Of a DNA stretch of 56,136 nt, positions 17,090 to 25,796 are shown in pieces. The position numbers and the translations under genes were made by a program. The first letter of the stretch is position 1. Every line of letters starts with the position of its first letter. The stretch spans positions 1 through 56,136 of the forward strand of contig NZ_CAUHPG010000013.1 in NCBI RefSeq assembly GCF_959608125.1. The letters are read 5' to 3'. The notes under the pieces are model-generated. The model saw nothing but the letters and a program-made list of their open reading frames with translations. It was not told where the DNA came from and did no database searches. Source of the DNA: an uncultured Slackia sp. GTDB lineage: Bacteria; Actinomycetota; Coriobacteriia; Coriobacteriales; Eggerthellaceae.

Positions 17090-17884
17090 ATGCTGTTCAT
17101 AATTTCTCCTGCCAAGAAGATGGTGGACGCAAGCGATGCGTTCGCGTGGCGCGACATGCCGCGCTTTCTTCCGCAGGCGTGCGAACTGATCGAGGCGCTG
17201 CGCGCGCTTTCTTACGACGAGGCGAAGGCGCTGTGGAAGTGCAGCGACGCGCTGGCCGAGCTGAATTACGAACGCGTGCGCAGCATTGATCCCGCGTGTG
17301 GCGCGGCGTGCACGCCGGCGGTGTTTTCATACGAAGGCATCCAGTATCAGAACATGGCGCCGCGGGTCATGACGGGGGAGCAGCTTGATTATCTGCAGCG
17401 GCACCTGCGCATCCTGTCGGGGTTGTACGGTGCGCTGCGCCCGCTCGATGCGGTGGCGCCCTACCGTCTTGAAATGCAGGCGAAGCTTGCCGTGGGCGGC
17501 GCGCGCGACCTCTACGGCTATTGGGATTCGCGCCTGTACGAGGCGCTGGCGGATGATTTGGCGCGTCAGGAGGGCGATGCCGCCAGCGAACGCACGATTG
17601 TGAACCTGGCGTCGGTCGAATACGCCAAGGCCGTGCTGCCGCATGCGAAGGCCGCCGCGAAAGCGGGCGGCGACGTGCGCGTGGCGACCTGCCTGTTTGG
17701 CACGCTTCGCGACGGCAAGCTGGTGCAGCGTTCGACCGAGGCGAAGGCCGCGCGCGGCACCTTCGTGCGCTGGTGCGCCGAAAACGCGATCGAGCGCGCG
17801 GAGGATTTCAAGTGCTTCGATGCGGCGGGGTATGCGTTTGACCAGGAGTCATCGACGAACGACTCCTTCGTGTTCGTGAAATAG
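17090..17884 (+). CDS. yaaA: Peroxide stress protein YaaA
   Basis: YaaA/DUF328 family, 264 aa (usual length ~255). The N-terminal signature LFIISPAKKM is intact, and later conserved blocks YEGIQYQNM, LRILSGLYGALRPLD, LYGYWDSRLYEAL and NLASVEYAKAV are all present. In E. coli the protein limits free iron and DNA damage during hydrogen peroxide stress and binds DNA. The start is preceded by a weak AGAAAGAAA ribosome site. The gene follows the TTATCGGAT box region and ends at its own terminator. Confidence 0.95.
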   Translation: MLFIISPAKKMVDASDAFAWRDMPRFLPQACELIEALRALSYDEAKALWKCSDALAELNYERVRSIDPACGAACTPAVFSYEGIQYQNMAPRVMTGEQLDYLQRHLRILSGLYGALRPLDAVAPYRLEMQAKLAVGGARDLYGYWDSRLYEALADDLARQEGDAASERTIVNLASVEYAKAVLPHAKAAAKAGGDVRVATCLFGTLRDGKLVQRSTEAKAARGTFVRWCAENAIERAEDFKCFDAAGYAFDQESSTNDSFVFVK

Positions 17885-17911
17885 CGGCGCAGTTCGTTTG
17901 TGCGGAATGAG

Positions 17912-17939
17912 GCGCGGTCGGGGTTCGGCCGCGCTTTTT
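17912..17939 (+). terminator. Intrinsic terminator after yaaA
   Basis: GCGCGGTC / GGCCGCGC stem (one G-T pair) with a 7-base loop and T5. Confidence 0.8.
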
Positions 17940-17989
17940 CGTTTTCGCAACGAAACGTCAACATTGCATGGAGCCTTCTTGGGCTTCGG

Positions 17990-18017
17990 TTGACAGCGCA
18001 ATGGTCAGTACTACAAT
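17990..18017 (+). promoter_or_regulatory. Sigma-A type promoter of htpG
   Basis: TTGACA at 17990-17995 and TACAAT at 18012-18017 with a 16-base spacer. It lies immediately upstream of the CIRCE element, which would cover the transcription start. Confidence 0.88.
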
Positions 18018-18022
18018 CTAGG

Positions 18023-18049
18023 TTAGCACTCACATCTCTTGAGTGCTAA
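18023..18049. promoter_or_regulatory. CIRCE operator (HrcA binding site)
   Basis: TTAGCACTC-N9-GAGTGCTAA, an exact match to the consensus HrcA operator. It overlaps the expected start site of the htpG promoter. HrcA itself is not in the window. Confidence 0.97.
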
Positions 18050-18186
18050 AAAAGCGATTCGCGGCGAACCGTCCGCATGCGATGGACATCAAGCGCGACT
18101 CGCATGCCGGCGCCATCGCCCATTTCCCTACGGTCATAACGTTGCGGCCCGCCCGCGCGATGCATGAAAGAAGGAAGGCTTCATCC

Positions 18187-20133
18187 ATGAAGAAGTTCAA
18201 GACAGAGAGCAAAAAGCTGCTCGACCTCATGATCAACTCGATTTACACCAACAAGGAAATCTTCCTGCGCGAGCTCATTTCCAACGCTTCCGACGCGGTG
18301 GACAAGCTTTACTTCAAGAGCCTCACCGATTCCGACGTAAAGGTGGGCAAGGATGAGCTGGCCATTCACGTAGGCTTTGATCGCGACGCGCGCACCGTCA
18401 CGGTGAGCGATTCCGGTATCGGCATGGCCAAAGACGAGTTGGAGAAGAACCTGGGCACCATCGCGCATTCCGGCAGCCTGGAGTTCAAGACCGACAACGC
18501 CGAGGCCCAGGGCGACGACGTGGATATCATCGGCCAGTTCGGCGTGGGCTTCTATTCCGCCTTCATGGTGGGCAAAGAGGTGCGCGTGACCTCGCGCGCC
18601 TACGGCTCCGATGAAGCCTGGTGCTGGGTGAGCGACGGCGTGGAGGGCTACACGATCGAGCCCGCCGAGCGCGCCGACCACGGCACCGACGTGGTGGTCG
18701 TCCTCAAGGACAACGCTGACGAGGAAAACTACGACACCTACCTGTCCGAGTGGGGCTTGAAGAATCTCATCAAGAAATACAGCAACTACGTGCGCTATCC
18801 CATCCAGATGGAATGCGAAAAGACGCGCGAGCTGCCCAAGCCCGAAGATGCCGGCGACGACTATAAGCCCGAATTCGAGCACTACACCGAAACCGAGACC
18901 GTCAACTCCATGATTCCGATTTGGAAGCGCAGCAAATCCGACGTGACCGAAGAGGAATACAACGAGTTCTACAAGTCCGACTTCCACGATTGGGCCGATC
19001 CCGCGCGCACGATCAGGGTCCACGCCGAAGGTGCACTGACCTACGATGCGCTCATGTTCATCCCCACGCGCGCGCCGTACGACCTGTACAGCAAGGATTT
19101 CAAGAAAGGTCTGGCGCTGTACAGCTCCAACGTCATGATCATGGAGAAGTGCGAAGAGCTGCTGCCCGATCACTTTAATTTCGTCCGCGGCGTGGTGGAC
19201 AGCCAGGACCTGCAGCTCAACATTTCCCGCGAAACGCTGCAGCACAACAGCCAGCTGCGCGCGATCGCCAAGAAGCTCGAGAAGAAGATCAAGGGCGAAC
19301 TGGCGAACATACGCGACAACGACCGCGAAGCTTACGAGGCGTTCTTCGAGCAGTTCGGCCGCGGGCTGAAGTACGGCATCTACACCAGCTACGGCATGAA
19401 CAAGGGCGAGCTGGCCGACCTTCTGCTGTTCTATTCGGCCAAAGAGGAGAAGATGGTCACGCTGGACGAATACGTGGCCGCCATGCCCGAGGGCCAGGAT
19501 GCGATCTTCTACGCCGCCGGCGAATCGGTCGAGCGCCTGGTCAAGATGCCCGTGGTGAAGGCCGTCATGAACAAGGGCTACGACGTGCTGCTGTGCACGC
19601 AGGATGTGGACGAGTTCTGCTTCCAGGCCATGATGGGCTACGGCAAGCCCGCCGCCGAAGGCGAGGAGTTCGTCGAAAAGCCGCTGAAGAACGTGGCGTC
19701 GGGCGACCTGGGCCTCGAGACCGAAGACGAGAAGAAGGCCGCCGAAGAGGCTGCGAAGGAAAATGAGAGCCTGTTCGGCGCCATGAAGGACGCGCTGGGC
19801 GAGCACGTGTCCAGGGTGAGCGTGTCTACGCGCCTGGCCGCGGCCGACGATGCGCCCGCGTGCATCACCGCTGAGGGTCCTGTGTCGCTCGAGATGGAGA
19901 AGATTTTGTCTCAGATGCCCGACGGCGGCGAAGACATCAGGAGCCAGCGCGTGCTCGAAGTGAACGCGCAGCATCCGATTTTCGCCACGCTCAAGGCCGC
20001 GCAGGAGGCGGGCGATGCCGACAAGGTGGCAAGCTATGCCAGCCTGCTGTACAACCAGGCTCTCCTGGTCGAGGGCATGCCTCTGGAAGATCCCGTCGCC
20101 TTCGCCAACGAAATCGCGAAGCTGATGAAGTAA
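18187..20133 (+). CDS. htpG: Molecular chaperone HtpG (bacterial Hsp90)
   Basis: Cytosolic ATP-dependent chaperone, 648 aa, slightly longer than the usual ~625. The GHKL ATPase elements are all present: NASDAVDKLYF, DSGIGM, GTIAHSG and GQFGVGFYSAFMVG in the first ~120 residues. The middle-domain NISRETLQ and the FGRGLKYGIY block follow. Start at the ATG of KKFKTESKKLLDLMINS, after GAAGGAAGG; an in-frame upstream ATG at 18043 sits within the CIRCE element and is not credible. Control by CIRCE makes this htpG an HrcA-repressed heat-shock gene, unlike B. subtilis where htpG lacks CIRCE. Confidence 0.97.
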   Translation: MKKFKTESKKLLDLMINSIYTNKEIFLRELISNASDAVDKLYFKSLTDSDVKVGKDELAIHVGFDRDARTVTVSDSGIGMAKDELEKNLGTIAHSGSLEFKTDNAEAQGDDVDIIGQFGVGFYSAFMVGKEVRVTSRAYGSDEAWCWVSDGVEGYTIEPAERADHGTDVVVVLKDNADEENYDTYLSEWGLKNLIKKYSNYVRYPIQMECEKTRELPKPEDAGDDYKPEFEHYTETETVNSMIPIWKRSKSDVTEEEYNEFYKSDFHDWADPARTIRVHAEGALTYDALMFIPTRAPYDLYSKDFKKGLALYSSNVMIMEKCEELLPDHFNFVRGVVDSQDLQLNISRETLQHNSQLRAIAKKLEKKIKGELANIRDNDREAYEAFFEQFGRGLKYGIYTSYGMNKGELADLLLFYSAKEEKMVTLDEYVAAMPEGQDAIFYAAGESVERLVKMPVVKAVMNKGYDVLLCTQDVDEFCFQAMMGYGKPAAEGEEFVEKPLKNVASGDLGLETEDEKKAAEEAAKENESLFGAMKDALGEHVSRVSVSTRLAAADDAPACITAEGPVSLEMEKILSQMPDGGEDIRSQRVLEVNAQHPIFATLKAAQEAGDADKVASYASLLYNQALLVEGMPLEDPVAFANEIAKLMK

Positions 20134-20227
20134 AAGAGTTGCGACGGCCTTCCAGCCGCCGCAACGGCTCGACGCTGCAAAGCTGCCAGGGCTTGCCGCG
20201 CTCCTGCGGCGTACATACTGCCCGCAT

Positions 20228-20258
20228 AGGAAAGGCCCGCACACCGCGGGCCTTTCCT
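20228..20258 (+). terminator. Intrinsic hairpin after htpG
   Basis: AGGAAAGGCCCGC / GCGGGCCTTTCCT, 13-bp perfect stem with a 5-base loop. It sits just before intergenic repeat copy A. Confidence 0.8.
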
Positions 20259-20284
20259 GCATTTAGCGAGCTTCGGCGGCCGAT

Positions 20285-20600
20285 TTCTTCTTGGCGTCGG
20301 CGTTTCGGCTGGGAGCGATCGCGGCTGCGGCGCCCTCGGCGGCGTACTTTGGAAAAAAGGGGCGCCTGAGGCCAAAAAATGCGAGGTTTGGCACGGAATG
20401 CTAGCGGTGGCCCCGTATCGGTGCGAAGTTAGTCCACATATAAGAGAAAAGCGTCGTGTATTTCGGCATATATGAGCTCGAAGCGCACCGCGGATGCCTT
20501 TTCGCGCGGCAGAACCTCGAAAAAATGGCCTGACAGGCCTTCTTTTTCCAAGAAAGCCCCGCCGCGGCGCCGGCGGGCGGGTCGGACCCGCGAATCGGCC
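20285..20600. repeat. Dispersed ~316-bp intergenic repeat, copy A
   Basis: About 90% identical by eye, with a single-base gap, to 26868-27182 in the same orientation. Best-conserved parts are ATGCGAGGTTTGGCACG, GTTAGTCCACATATAAG with the bases after it, and CAGAACCTCGAAAAAATGG. No reading frame is conserved between copies, so it is not protein-coding. It lies between the convergent ends of htpG and LuxR regulator 2, filling most of a 494-bp gene-free stretch. Confidence 0.9.
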
Positions 20601-20627
20601 CTCATACCGCGGGCCCCTCCCGCGCAT

Positions 20628-22175
20628 TTAGCGGGCTTCGGCGGGTTCGGCGCCTCCGGGTTCCTCGTTCTTGCCGAACACCAGGTCGAGCATTTCTTGG
20701 CGATTACCTACGTCGAGCTTCTTGTAGATATGCGCGATATGCGTCTTCACGGTGTTTTCCGCCAGGACGAGTTCGTCTTGAATGTAGACGCGGGTGCGCC
20801 CTTGGGCAAGCAGCACGAGCACCTCGGTTTCGCGGGGCGACAGCTTGTATTCGTTCGAAATTTCCAGGCAGCGTTCTTCGATGCTGGCCGCGATGCGGTC
20901 GGCAAGGGCGGTCGATTCCTCTTGCGCTTCGTCCTGCTCGCCCTTTTCCGCCATGTCGACATTGCCCGTGTTGGTATGGGAGACGATCATGGTGAGCAGG
21001 TAGATGGCCGTAATGGCGACGGCCATGACGGGCGCATCCAGCGTGTCGCTATCGCCCAAAAGGAACAGCCAGGCGGTCGATACCGCCGCGTAAACGCCCA
21101 TGGCAAGGCCGACCACCCTGCGGCCGGGCATGGCGGCGTTTGCAATCGTGCAGACGATCGATGCCCAGAACAGCATGTGCGCGAATGAATCGTCCAAGAT
21201 CATGAACGTGTACAGAAGCGCCGACTGCGGACCTTGCGAGAACAGCATGATCAGCGATGCGAACAACGTGAGCACGATGAGAAGGAACGCCGGCTGGAAG
21301 CGGGTCAGCACGGGGCGGCTTTCAGCACGTACGAGCGCATACCAGGCGAAGAGGAACACCCCCGCCGCATATGCGGCAACGAGGCCGAACGACGACGTCA
21401 TGGGTGCGGGGTCGAATTTGGCGTCCCATGTGCCGCAGGGGCTCAGCGTGCGTACGGTGGCAAGAAGGACGGCGGTGGCGAACAGCAGGACGAAGGTCTT
21501 CCCCGTCCTGCTTTTGAGCGCTTCTCTTCCTGATTCGACCGGTTCGACGTCGCTCGCGCCGCCCTCGAACCCGCGAGCGCTTGCCTCGGCATCGGGGTCT
21601 TGTCGCTCCTCGCGCTCGACCATGGAGCGCACAAGCGTCAGAAGGACCATGGATATGAACGGCAGCGATACCGCAATGGCGGAAATGGCCGTTTGCGAGA
21701 AGGTGGATTCGATGACCAGCCTGACAACGGGCTCCATGGAAAGCGCGGCGGCCAGGCAGTATACGATGCGCGCGATCGAACCCGTGCGCGCGAGCAGCAA
21801 CCCGTAGCTTACCACGAACCAGCAATATCCTGCACCGAGCGCCAGAAGGCCCGTGATGCAGAGCATGGCAGGTGGGAATAGATTCTGATTGGATGCCAGC
21901 GCGATGCAGGCGGTGCCGGTGGCGCCGATGAACGGCAAAAGCACCGATAGCGTGGCGTCGGCGGCGCGGGGCAGCCTAGGCTTCGCGGCGAAGGCGATGC
22001 TGAGCGCGAGGATGCCGGCAAGGAAGAAGACGCGAGGGTTCACCACGAGGAATTCGGGCAGTGCGCTGCGCAGGCCGAACACATGATCGGACAGCGCCGA
22101 CCATACGAAAACCAGTACGAGGCCGACTGCCGCATATGCAGAACAAAGCGCCGAGGCGCCTAGGCGGTGTGCCAT
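20628..22175 (-). CDS. LuxR-family regulator with membrane domain (regulator 2)
   Basis: 515 aa. Residues ~1-400 contain about twelve hydrophobic segments interrupted by an acidic loop. The C-terminal ~65 residues are a LuxR HTH (LSPRETEVLVLLAQGRTR then YIQDELVLAENTVKTHIA). Start: ATG at 22175 with GAAGGGAG upstream. Divergent, across ~200 bases, from the cytochrome/sulfite-oxidase fusion gene it most likely controls. Its HTH closely resembles regulators 3 and 4 in this window, so all three probably bind related sites. No receiver domain is present; the signal is presumably perceived at the membrane. Confidence 0.92.
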   Translation of the reverse strand: MAHRLGASALCSAYAAVGLVLVFVWSALSDHVFGLRSALPEFLVVNPRVFFLAGILALSIAFAAKPRLPRAADATLSVLLPFIGATGTACIALASNQNLFPPAMLCITGLLALGAGYCWFVVSYGLLLARTGSIARIVYCLAAALSMEPVVRLVIESTFSQTAISAIAVSLPFISMVLLTLVRSMVEREERQDPDAEASARGFEGGASDVEPVESGREALKSRTGKTFVLLFATAVLLATVRTLSPCGTWDAKFDPAPMTSSFGLVAAYAAGVFLFAWYALVRAESRPVLTRFQPAFLLIVLTLFASLIMLFSQGPQSALLYTFMILDDSFAHMLFWASIVCTIANAAMPGRRVVGLAMGVYAAVSTAWLFLLGDSDTLDAPVMAVAITAIYLLTMIVSHTNTGNVDMAEKGEQDEAQEESTALADRIAASIEERCLEISNEYKLSPRETEVLVLLAQGRTRVYIQDELVLAENTVKTHIAHIYKKLDVGNRQEMLDLVFGKNEEPGGAEPAEAR

Positions 22176-22262
22176 AGTTCTCCCTTCGCGCCGATGGCGT
22201 TTTATTCACGAACGTCCCTATTCTAACCGACAAGTTATTTCTGACAAGGCATCAACCAAACC

Positions 22263-22290
22263 GGGTTATGCCTTCCACCTGGGGTTATAT
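22263..22290 (+). promoter_or_regulatory. Possible promoter and LuxR target of the fusion operon
   Basis: GGGTTAT occurs twice 19 bases apart (22263 and 22282), and the second is part of CTGGGGTTATATAAAG. A related CTGGGGGCTATACT lies at 30399-30412 in the equivalent divergent region of the second half-cluster. The site is ~90 bases upstream of the fusion gene. Suggestive only. Confidence 0.3.
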
Positions 22291-22377
22291 AAAGTTCGCC
22301 CCTTTACGTCGATGGAAGCGCGGTTGTCCGGAGGGTAGGGTTTTCTTCCGGCGCCGCGAAAAGGAGGGCGCCGAGAC

Positions 22378-24057
22378 ATGCGCATGACGCGCAAAAGGAA
22401 AGGGGGAACAATGCGGAAAACAGGAAGGGGAGTCAAGGGGAAACTCGCGCTTGCGGCCGTGACGCTTGCGGCCGGGTCCATGATGGCCGCCGGCTGCGTA
22501 CAGCAGGACGCTGCCGAGACCGACGCTGCGGCGAACGAAACCCAATACTCCGACACGTACGAAGAGGCGGAGGGCATTCTGGCCGAAATCAACGAGCGCC
22601 AGAACAAGATCAACGAAGAATACGCCCCGGAAATTCGTACGCTTGAAGACGGCACCAAGGTGCAGCGTACGCCTACCGAGTATCGCGGATATCACTGGAA
22701 CCGTCCGTACACGAACGGCAACTCCTACAACACTTACTGGCTGGACGCCGACAACCGCGGTTGTAACGCCTGCCACGAGGACCTGAAGGACACGCTGGCC
22801 GGCATGGAGTACTCGCACCTCACGATTTTCAATCCGGCTTTGAACAACTGGATCACCGTCGACCAGTGCATGCTGTGCCACAGCGATGACGACGGCTACG
22901 AAATGGGCACGCTCATGCATGCCGTGCATTACGGCGAACGCAATAACGCCAACTTCGAGCAGCGCGGCGGCGAATGCCAGAGCTGCCACAACATGACCGA
23001 GAACGGCGAAGGCGTCGAGCTTTGGGACCAGGTCAAGTACGACCACATGGACGGCATCGTCAAGGAAGAGGATGTTCAGGGCGAATTCACCTTCGACCAG
23101 ACCACGACCAACACCATGGACGAGATGTTCACCTACGACTGGATCCATTCCGATTACGACCACCTGCTGGCCATCATGGGCAAGAACGGCGAAGACCTGC
23201 CCCTGCCCCAGGAAATGGTGGACAACTGGGAAATCAACATCACCGGTCTGGTGAACCAGCCCTACACCGCTAAGCTCAAAGACCTGATCTCCGAGGCCGA
23301 GGCCGAAGGCGCGACGGTCACCAAGATTTCGAAGATCCACTGCCTCGACAACATGCCTGGCGGCGGCGGCATCTCCAACGTCGAAATCACCGGCATTCCG
23401 CTGAACTGGCTCATCGAGCGCGGCGGCGGTCTGAAGGAAGGCGTGACCGGCGTGACTATCGACCGTCGCGAGTTCCATACCGACGGCGCGCAGAATCACA
23501 GCACGCGCGGCACTGCTCCCGAGAAGTTCGACGATGTCTATCTGGTCTATGAAATCGGCGGCGAGCCGCTGAGCGTGAGCGCCGGCGCTCCCTGCCTCAA
23601 CTGGATCGAGGCCAACGACGCCCAGGGCAATGTCAAGCAGTGCGTGGGCTATCACCTGACCGATGAGGACAAGGACTGGGCGGCCATCTCCGAGAACGGC
23701 TTCGACAGCTACGACGAGGGCCCCTACATGAACAAACCCAACGTCACCACGCTCGGCGTGCCTGACGGCAAAATCATCGAGACCGGCAAGCCCTTCACCT
23801 TCGAAGGCTATGCGGATGCATTCGACGAGGCCGTGACGAAGATCGAGTTCTCGATGGACGGCGGCAAGACCTGGACCGCGTTCGACCTGGGCCAGACCGA
23901 CCCGCGTCAGTGGGTGTGGTGGACCTTCACCTGGACGCCCGAAACCGACGGCAGCTACGTGCTCATGACCCGCGGCACCACCGATACCGGCCTGGTGACC
24001 GACGAGGGCTACATCCACAAGGTCATGGTCACCGCGAAGACGAACGTGGAGGAATAG
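22378..24057 (+). CDS. Lipoprotein fusing triheme cytochrome c and a sulfite-oxidase-type molybdopterin domain (copy 1)
   Basis: 559 aa from an ATG with AAGGAGG ten bases upstream; an ATG at 22411 (548 aa) is also possible. A lipobox (MMAAGC) gives a membrane-tethered extracytoplasmic protein. Three CxxCH heme sites follow: CNACH (~131), CMLCH (~164), CQSCH (~200). Residues ~235-430 look like the Oxidored_molyb fold, with a candidate Mo-ligand Cys in KIHCLDN (~321) before EITGIPLNWLIERGG. The last ~110 residues match the Ig-like Mo-co dimerisation domain (KIEFSMDGGKTWTAFDL). It is followed by the small paralogue, a ferredoxin and an NrfD anchor in one operon, so electrons probably run quinol-NrfD-FeS-heme-Mo or the reverse. 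Substrate unknown. Confidence 0.88.
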   Translation: MRMTRKRKGGTMRKTGRGVKGKLALAAVTLAAGSMMAAGCVQQDAAETDAAANETQYSDTYEEAEGILAEINERQNKINEEYAPEIRTLEDGTKVQRTPTEYRGYHWNRPYTNGNSYNTYWLDADNRGCNACHEDLKDTLAGMEYSHLTIFNPALNNWITVDQCMLCHSDDDGYEMGTLMHAVHYGERNNANFEQRGGECQSCHNMTENGEGVELWDQVKYDHMDGIVKEEDVQGEFTFDQTTTNTMDEMFTYDWIHSDYDHLLAIMGKNGEDLPLPQEMVDNWEINITGLVNQPYTAKLKDLISEAEAEGATVTKISKIHCLDNMPGGGGISNVEITGIPLNWLIERGGGLKEGVTGVTIDRREFHTDGAQNHSTRGTAPEKFDDVYLVYEIGGEPLSVSAGAPCLNWIEANDAQGNVKQCVGYHLTDEDKDWAAISENGFDSYDEGPYMNKPNVTTLGVPDGKIIETGKPFTFEGYADAFDEAVTKIEFSMDGGKTWTAFDLGQTDPRQWVWWTFTWTPETDGSYVLMTRGTTDTGLVTDEGYIHKVMVTAKTNVEE

Positions 24058-24059
24058 CG

Positions 24060-25094
24060 ATGAAACGTTCTTTCGGAGTGAAAGTGCTGGGATGCACGAT
24101 GGGCGCCACCATGGTGCTCGGCGGCATCGGCTCCATGATGCCCAATGCGGCTCTTGCGGGCAGCAGCGATAAAGAAGAAGGCCCCATCGATGTGTGGCAG
24201 CGCGCGGCGGTCGACTACGACAAGGTCGCCAACGTTCAGGGCGGATTCACGTTCACGCAGGACACGCTGACCCCCGCCGACGAGGTGTTCAACCTGTTCG
24301 GCACTGCGACGACCACTATCTGCGCGAAGCCCGGCTACGCGTTCGACGAGGTGACGCACGAGGACTACTACGTCAACGTGGGCGGCGTCGTCGACAAGGT
24401 GTACTCCATCGGCCTCGATGAGATCGAGCGCATGGAGGCCGAGCGCAAGGACATGCGCTGCACGTGCGGCATGAGCCCGGCCGTGGCTATGGCCAGCGTC
24501 ACGGGCGTCAAGGTGTCCGACTTGGTCGAAATGGCAGGCGTGGGCGCAGGCGCCAATACGATCACCTTCAAGGACAAAGACGGCTACGGCCTGCCCATGC
24601 CGCTGTCCTACGTCATGGAGAAGGAGGCGCTGCTGGTCTATCAGGTTGGCGACAAGCCTTTCTCCGACGGCGAGCGCCTGCAGGTGTGGATTCCCGACAC
24701 CGTGGCGAAGTATTTCACGCGCGCCGTGGCCGAAATCGAGCTGTCCGTTTCCGAGGAGGTTCCCGAGGTCGAAGGCCCCGACGCCGACTATCGCGCCAAG
24801 GTGAACATCCTCAACACCGTGAGCGACAGCTTCAAGGTTGGCGACCTGATCGCATTCGAAGGCTATGCCGATGACTGCGGCACCAAGGTGACCGCGGTCG
24901 AGTTCTCCCTCGACGGCGGCGAGACCTGGACGTCGTTCGACACGTCTTCTTCCAATGCGGAAGACTGGGTGTATTGGCACTTCGACTACACCCCCGAACA
25001 GGCTGGCATCTACAAGCTCGACGTGCGCGCCGTGGCCGAGGACGGAACGGTGTCTCCTCTCGGCTCGAGCACGGTGTTCGAGGTCGAAGAGTAA
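24060..25094 (+). CDS. Exported sulfite-oxidase-family molybdopterin protein without heme (copy 1)
   Basis: 344 aa with a Sec-type signal peptide (cleavage near ALAGSS, residue ~33). It shares the second half of the upstream fusion: VQGGFTFTQDTLTPADEVFNLFG, then a Cys pair RCTCGMSP near 133 where the Mo ligand is expected, VTGVKVSDLVEMAG, and the Ig-like tail AVEFSLDGGETWTSFD. It carries no CxxCH. Start overlaps the end of the fusion gene region (2 bases after its stop), so they are translationally coupled. Probably a second Mo subunit or a partner protein that has lost catalysis. Paralogue of 27381-28439. Confidence 0.85.
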   Translation: MKRSFGVKVLGCTMGATMVLGGIGSMMPNAALAGSSDKEEGPIDVWQRAAVDYDKVANVQGGFTFTQDTLTPADEVFNLFGTATTTICAKPGYAFDEVTHEDYYVNVGGVVDKVYSIGLDEIERMEAERKDMRCTCGMSPAVAMASVTGVKVSDLVEMAGVGAGANTITFKDKDGYGLPMPLSYVMEKEALLVYQVGDKPFSDGERLQVWIPDTVAKYFTRAVAEIELSVSEEVPEVEGPDADYRAKVNILNTVSDSFKVGDLIAFEGYADDCGTKVTAVEFSLDGGETWTSFDTSSSNAEDWVYWHFDYTPEQAGIYKLDVRAVAEDGTVSPLGSSTVFEVEE

Positions 25095-25132
25095 GTACTT
25101 CCGCCTTCGGGCGGTGAAAGCGAGGAATTCGA

Positions 25133-25792
25133 ATGGGAGAAAGCGTGAACATGACGCGCAGGGCGATGCTGACGGCATCGGCCGCAGGCGCCTGCGCGCT
25201 TGCTCTCGGCGTAGCGGCCGTCTCTGGAAACGAGGCGGCCGCCAGCGAGGCGAGCTCAGGCTCGAACGCCGAGGAAGTCAGGTACGGCTTCCTCACGGCG
25301 CTCTCGCGCTGCTCCGGATGCGGGCGGTGCGTCGAGGCGTGCAGAGAGGAGAACGGTCTTTCCGACGATACTCCCGACAGAAGGCATGTGTCTTCGTTCA
25401 AGCGAAGCCGCGGCAGGACCTTCTTCATTTCGACGTCGTGCATGCATTGCGCCGACCCGAGCTGCATGAAGGTGTGTCCCGCGGGAGCCATCTCGAAAGA
25501 CGAGCATGGCGTGGTGAAGGTCGATCCCGACCTGTGCATCGGATGCAAGTACTGCTATCAGGCGTGCCCGTACGAGGTGCCGCAGTACAACTCGGTGTCG
25601 ATGGACAAATGCGACTGTTGCCAGAAGGCGGGCGTCGCATTGGGCGAAGAGGACCCGTATTGCGTGCGTGCGTGCAAGTTCGGCGCGCTGAAATTCGGGC
25701 CTTTGGATGAGTTGCTCGAGGCCACGAACGGGTCGGCGGTGCCTATCGCCGAACTGAACGACCCGTCGTGCCTGGTGCTCGGAACGGAGTAG
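25133..25792 (+). CDS. Tat-exported 4x[4Fe-4S] ferredoxin (NrfC/YdhX-like)
   Basis: 219 aa. MTRRAMLTASAAGA at residues 7-20 is a Tat-type signal. Cysteine groups are CSGCGRCVEACR, CMHCADPSCMKVCPAGA, CIGCKYCYQACPYEVP and CDCC...CVRACKFGA. Unlike the PsrB-type subunit at 10884 it carries its own export signal, as expected when the catalytic partners are Sec-exported lipoproteins that cannot hitchhike it. GCGAGGAA precedes the ATG. It would link the NrfD anchor (4 bases downstream of its stop) with the cytochrome/Mo proteins. Confidence 0.92.
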   Translation: MGESVNMTRRAMLTASAAGACALALGVAAVSGNEAAASEASSGSNAEEVRYGFLTALSRCSGCGRCVEACREENGLSDDTPDRRHVSSFKRSRGRTFFISTSCMHCADPSCMKVCPAGAISKDEHGVVKVDPDLCIGCKYCYQACPYEVPQYNSVSMDKCDCCQKAGVALGEEDPYCVRACKFGALKFGPLDELLEATNGSAVPIAELNDPSCLVLGTE

Positions 25793-25796
25793 GGCC

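Noticed and set aside
20034..20627. Minus-strand open frame across intergenic repeat copy A
   Set aside because: The frame is not kept in copy B, where frames are broken differently. It also overlaps htpG. The element is therefore treated as non-coding.
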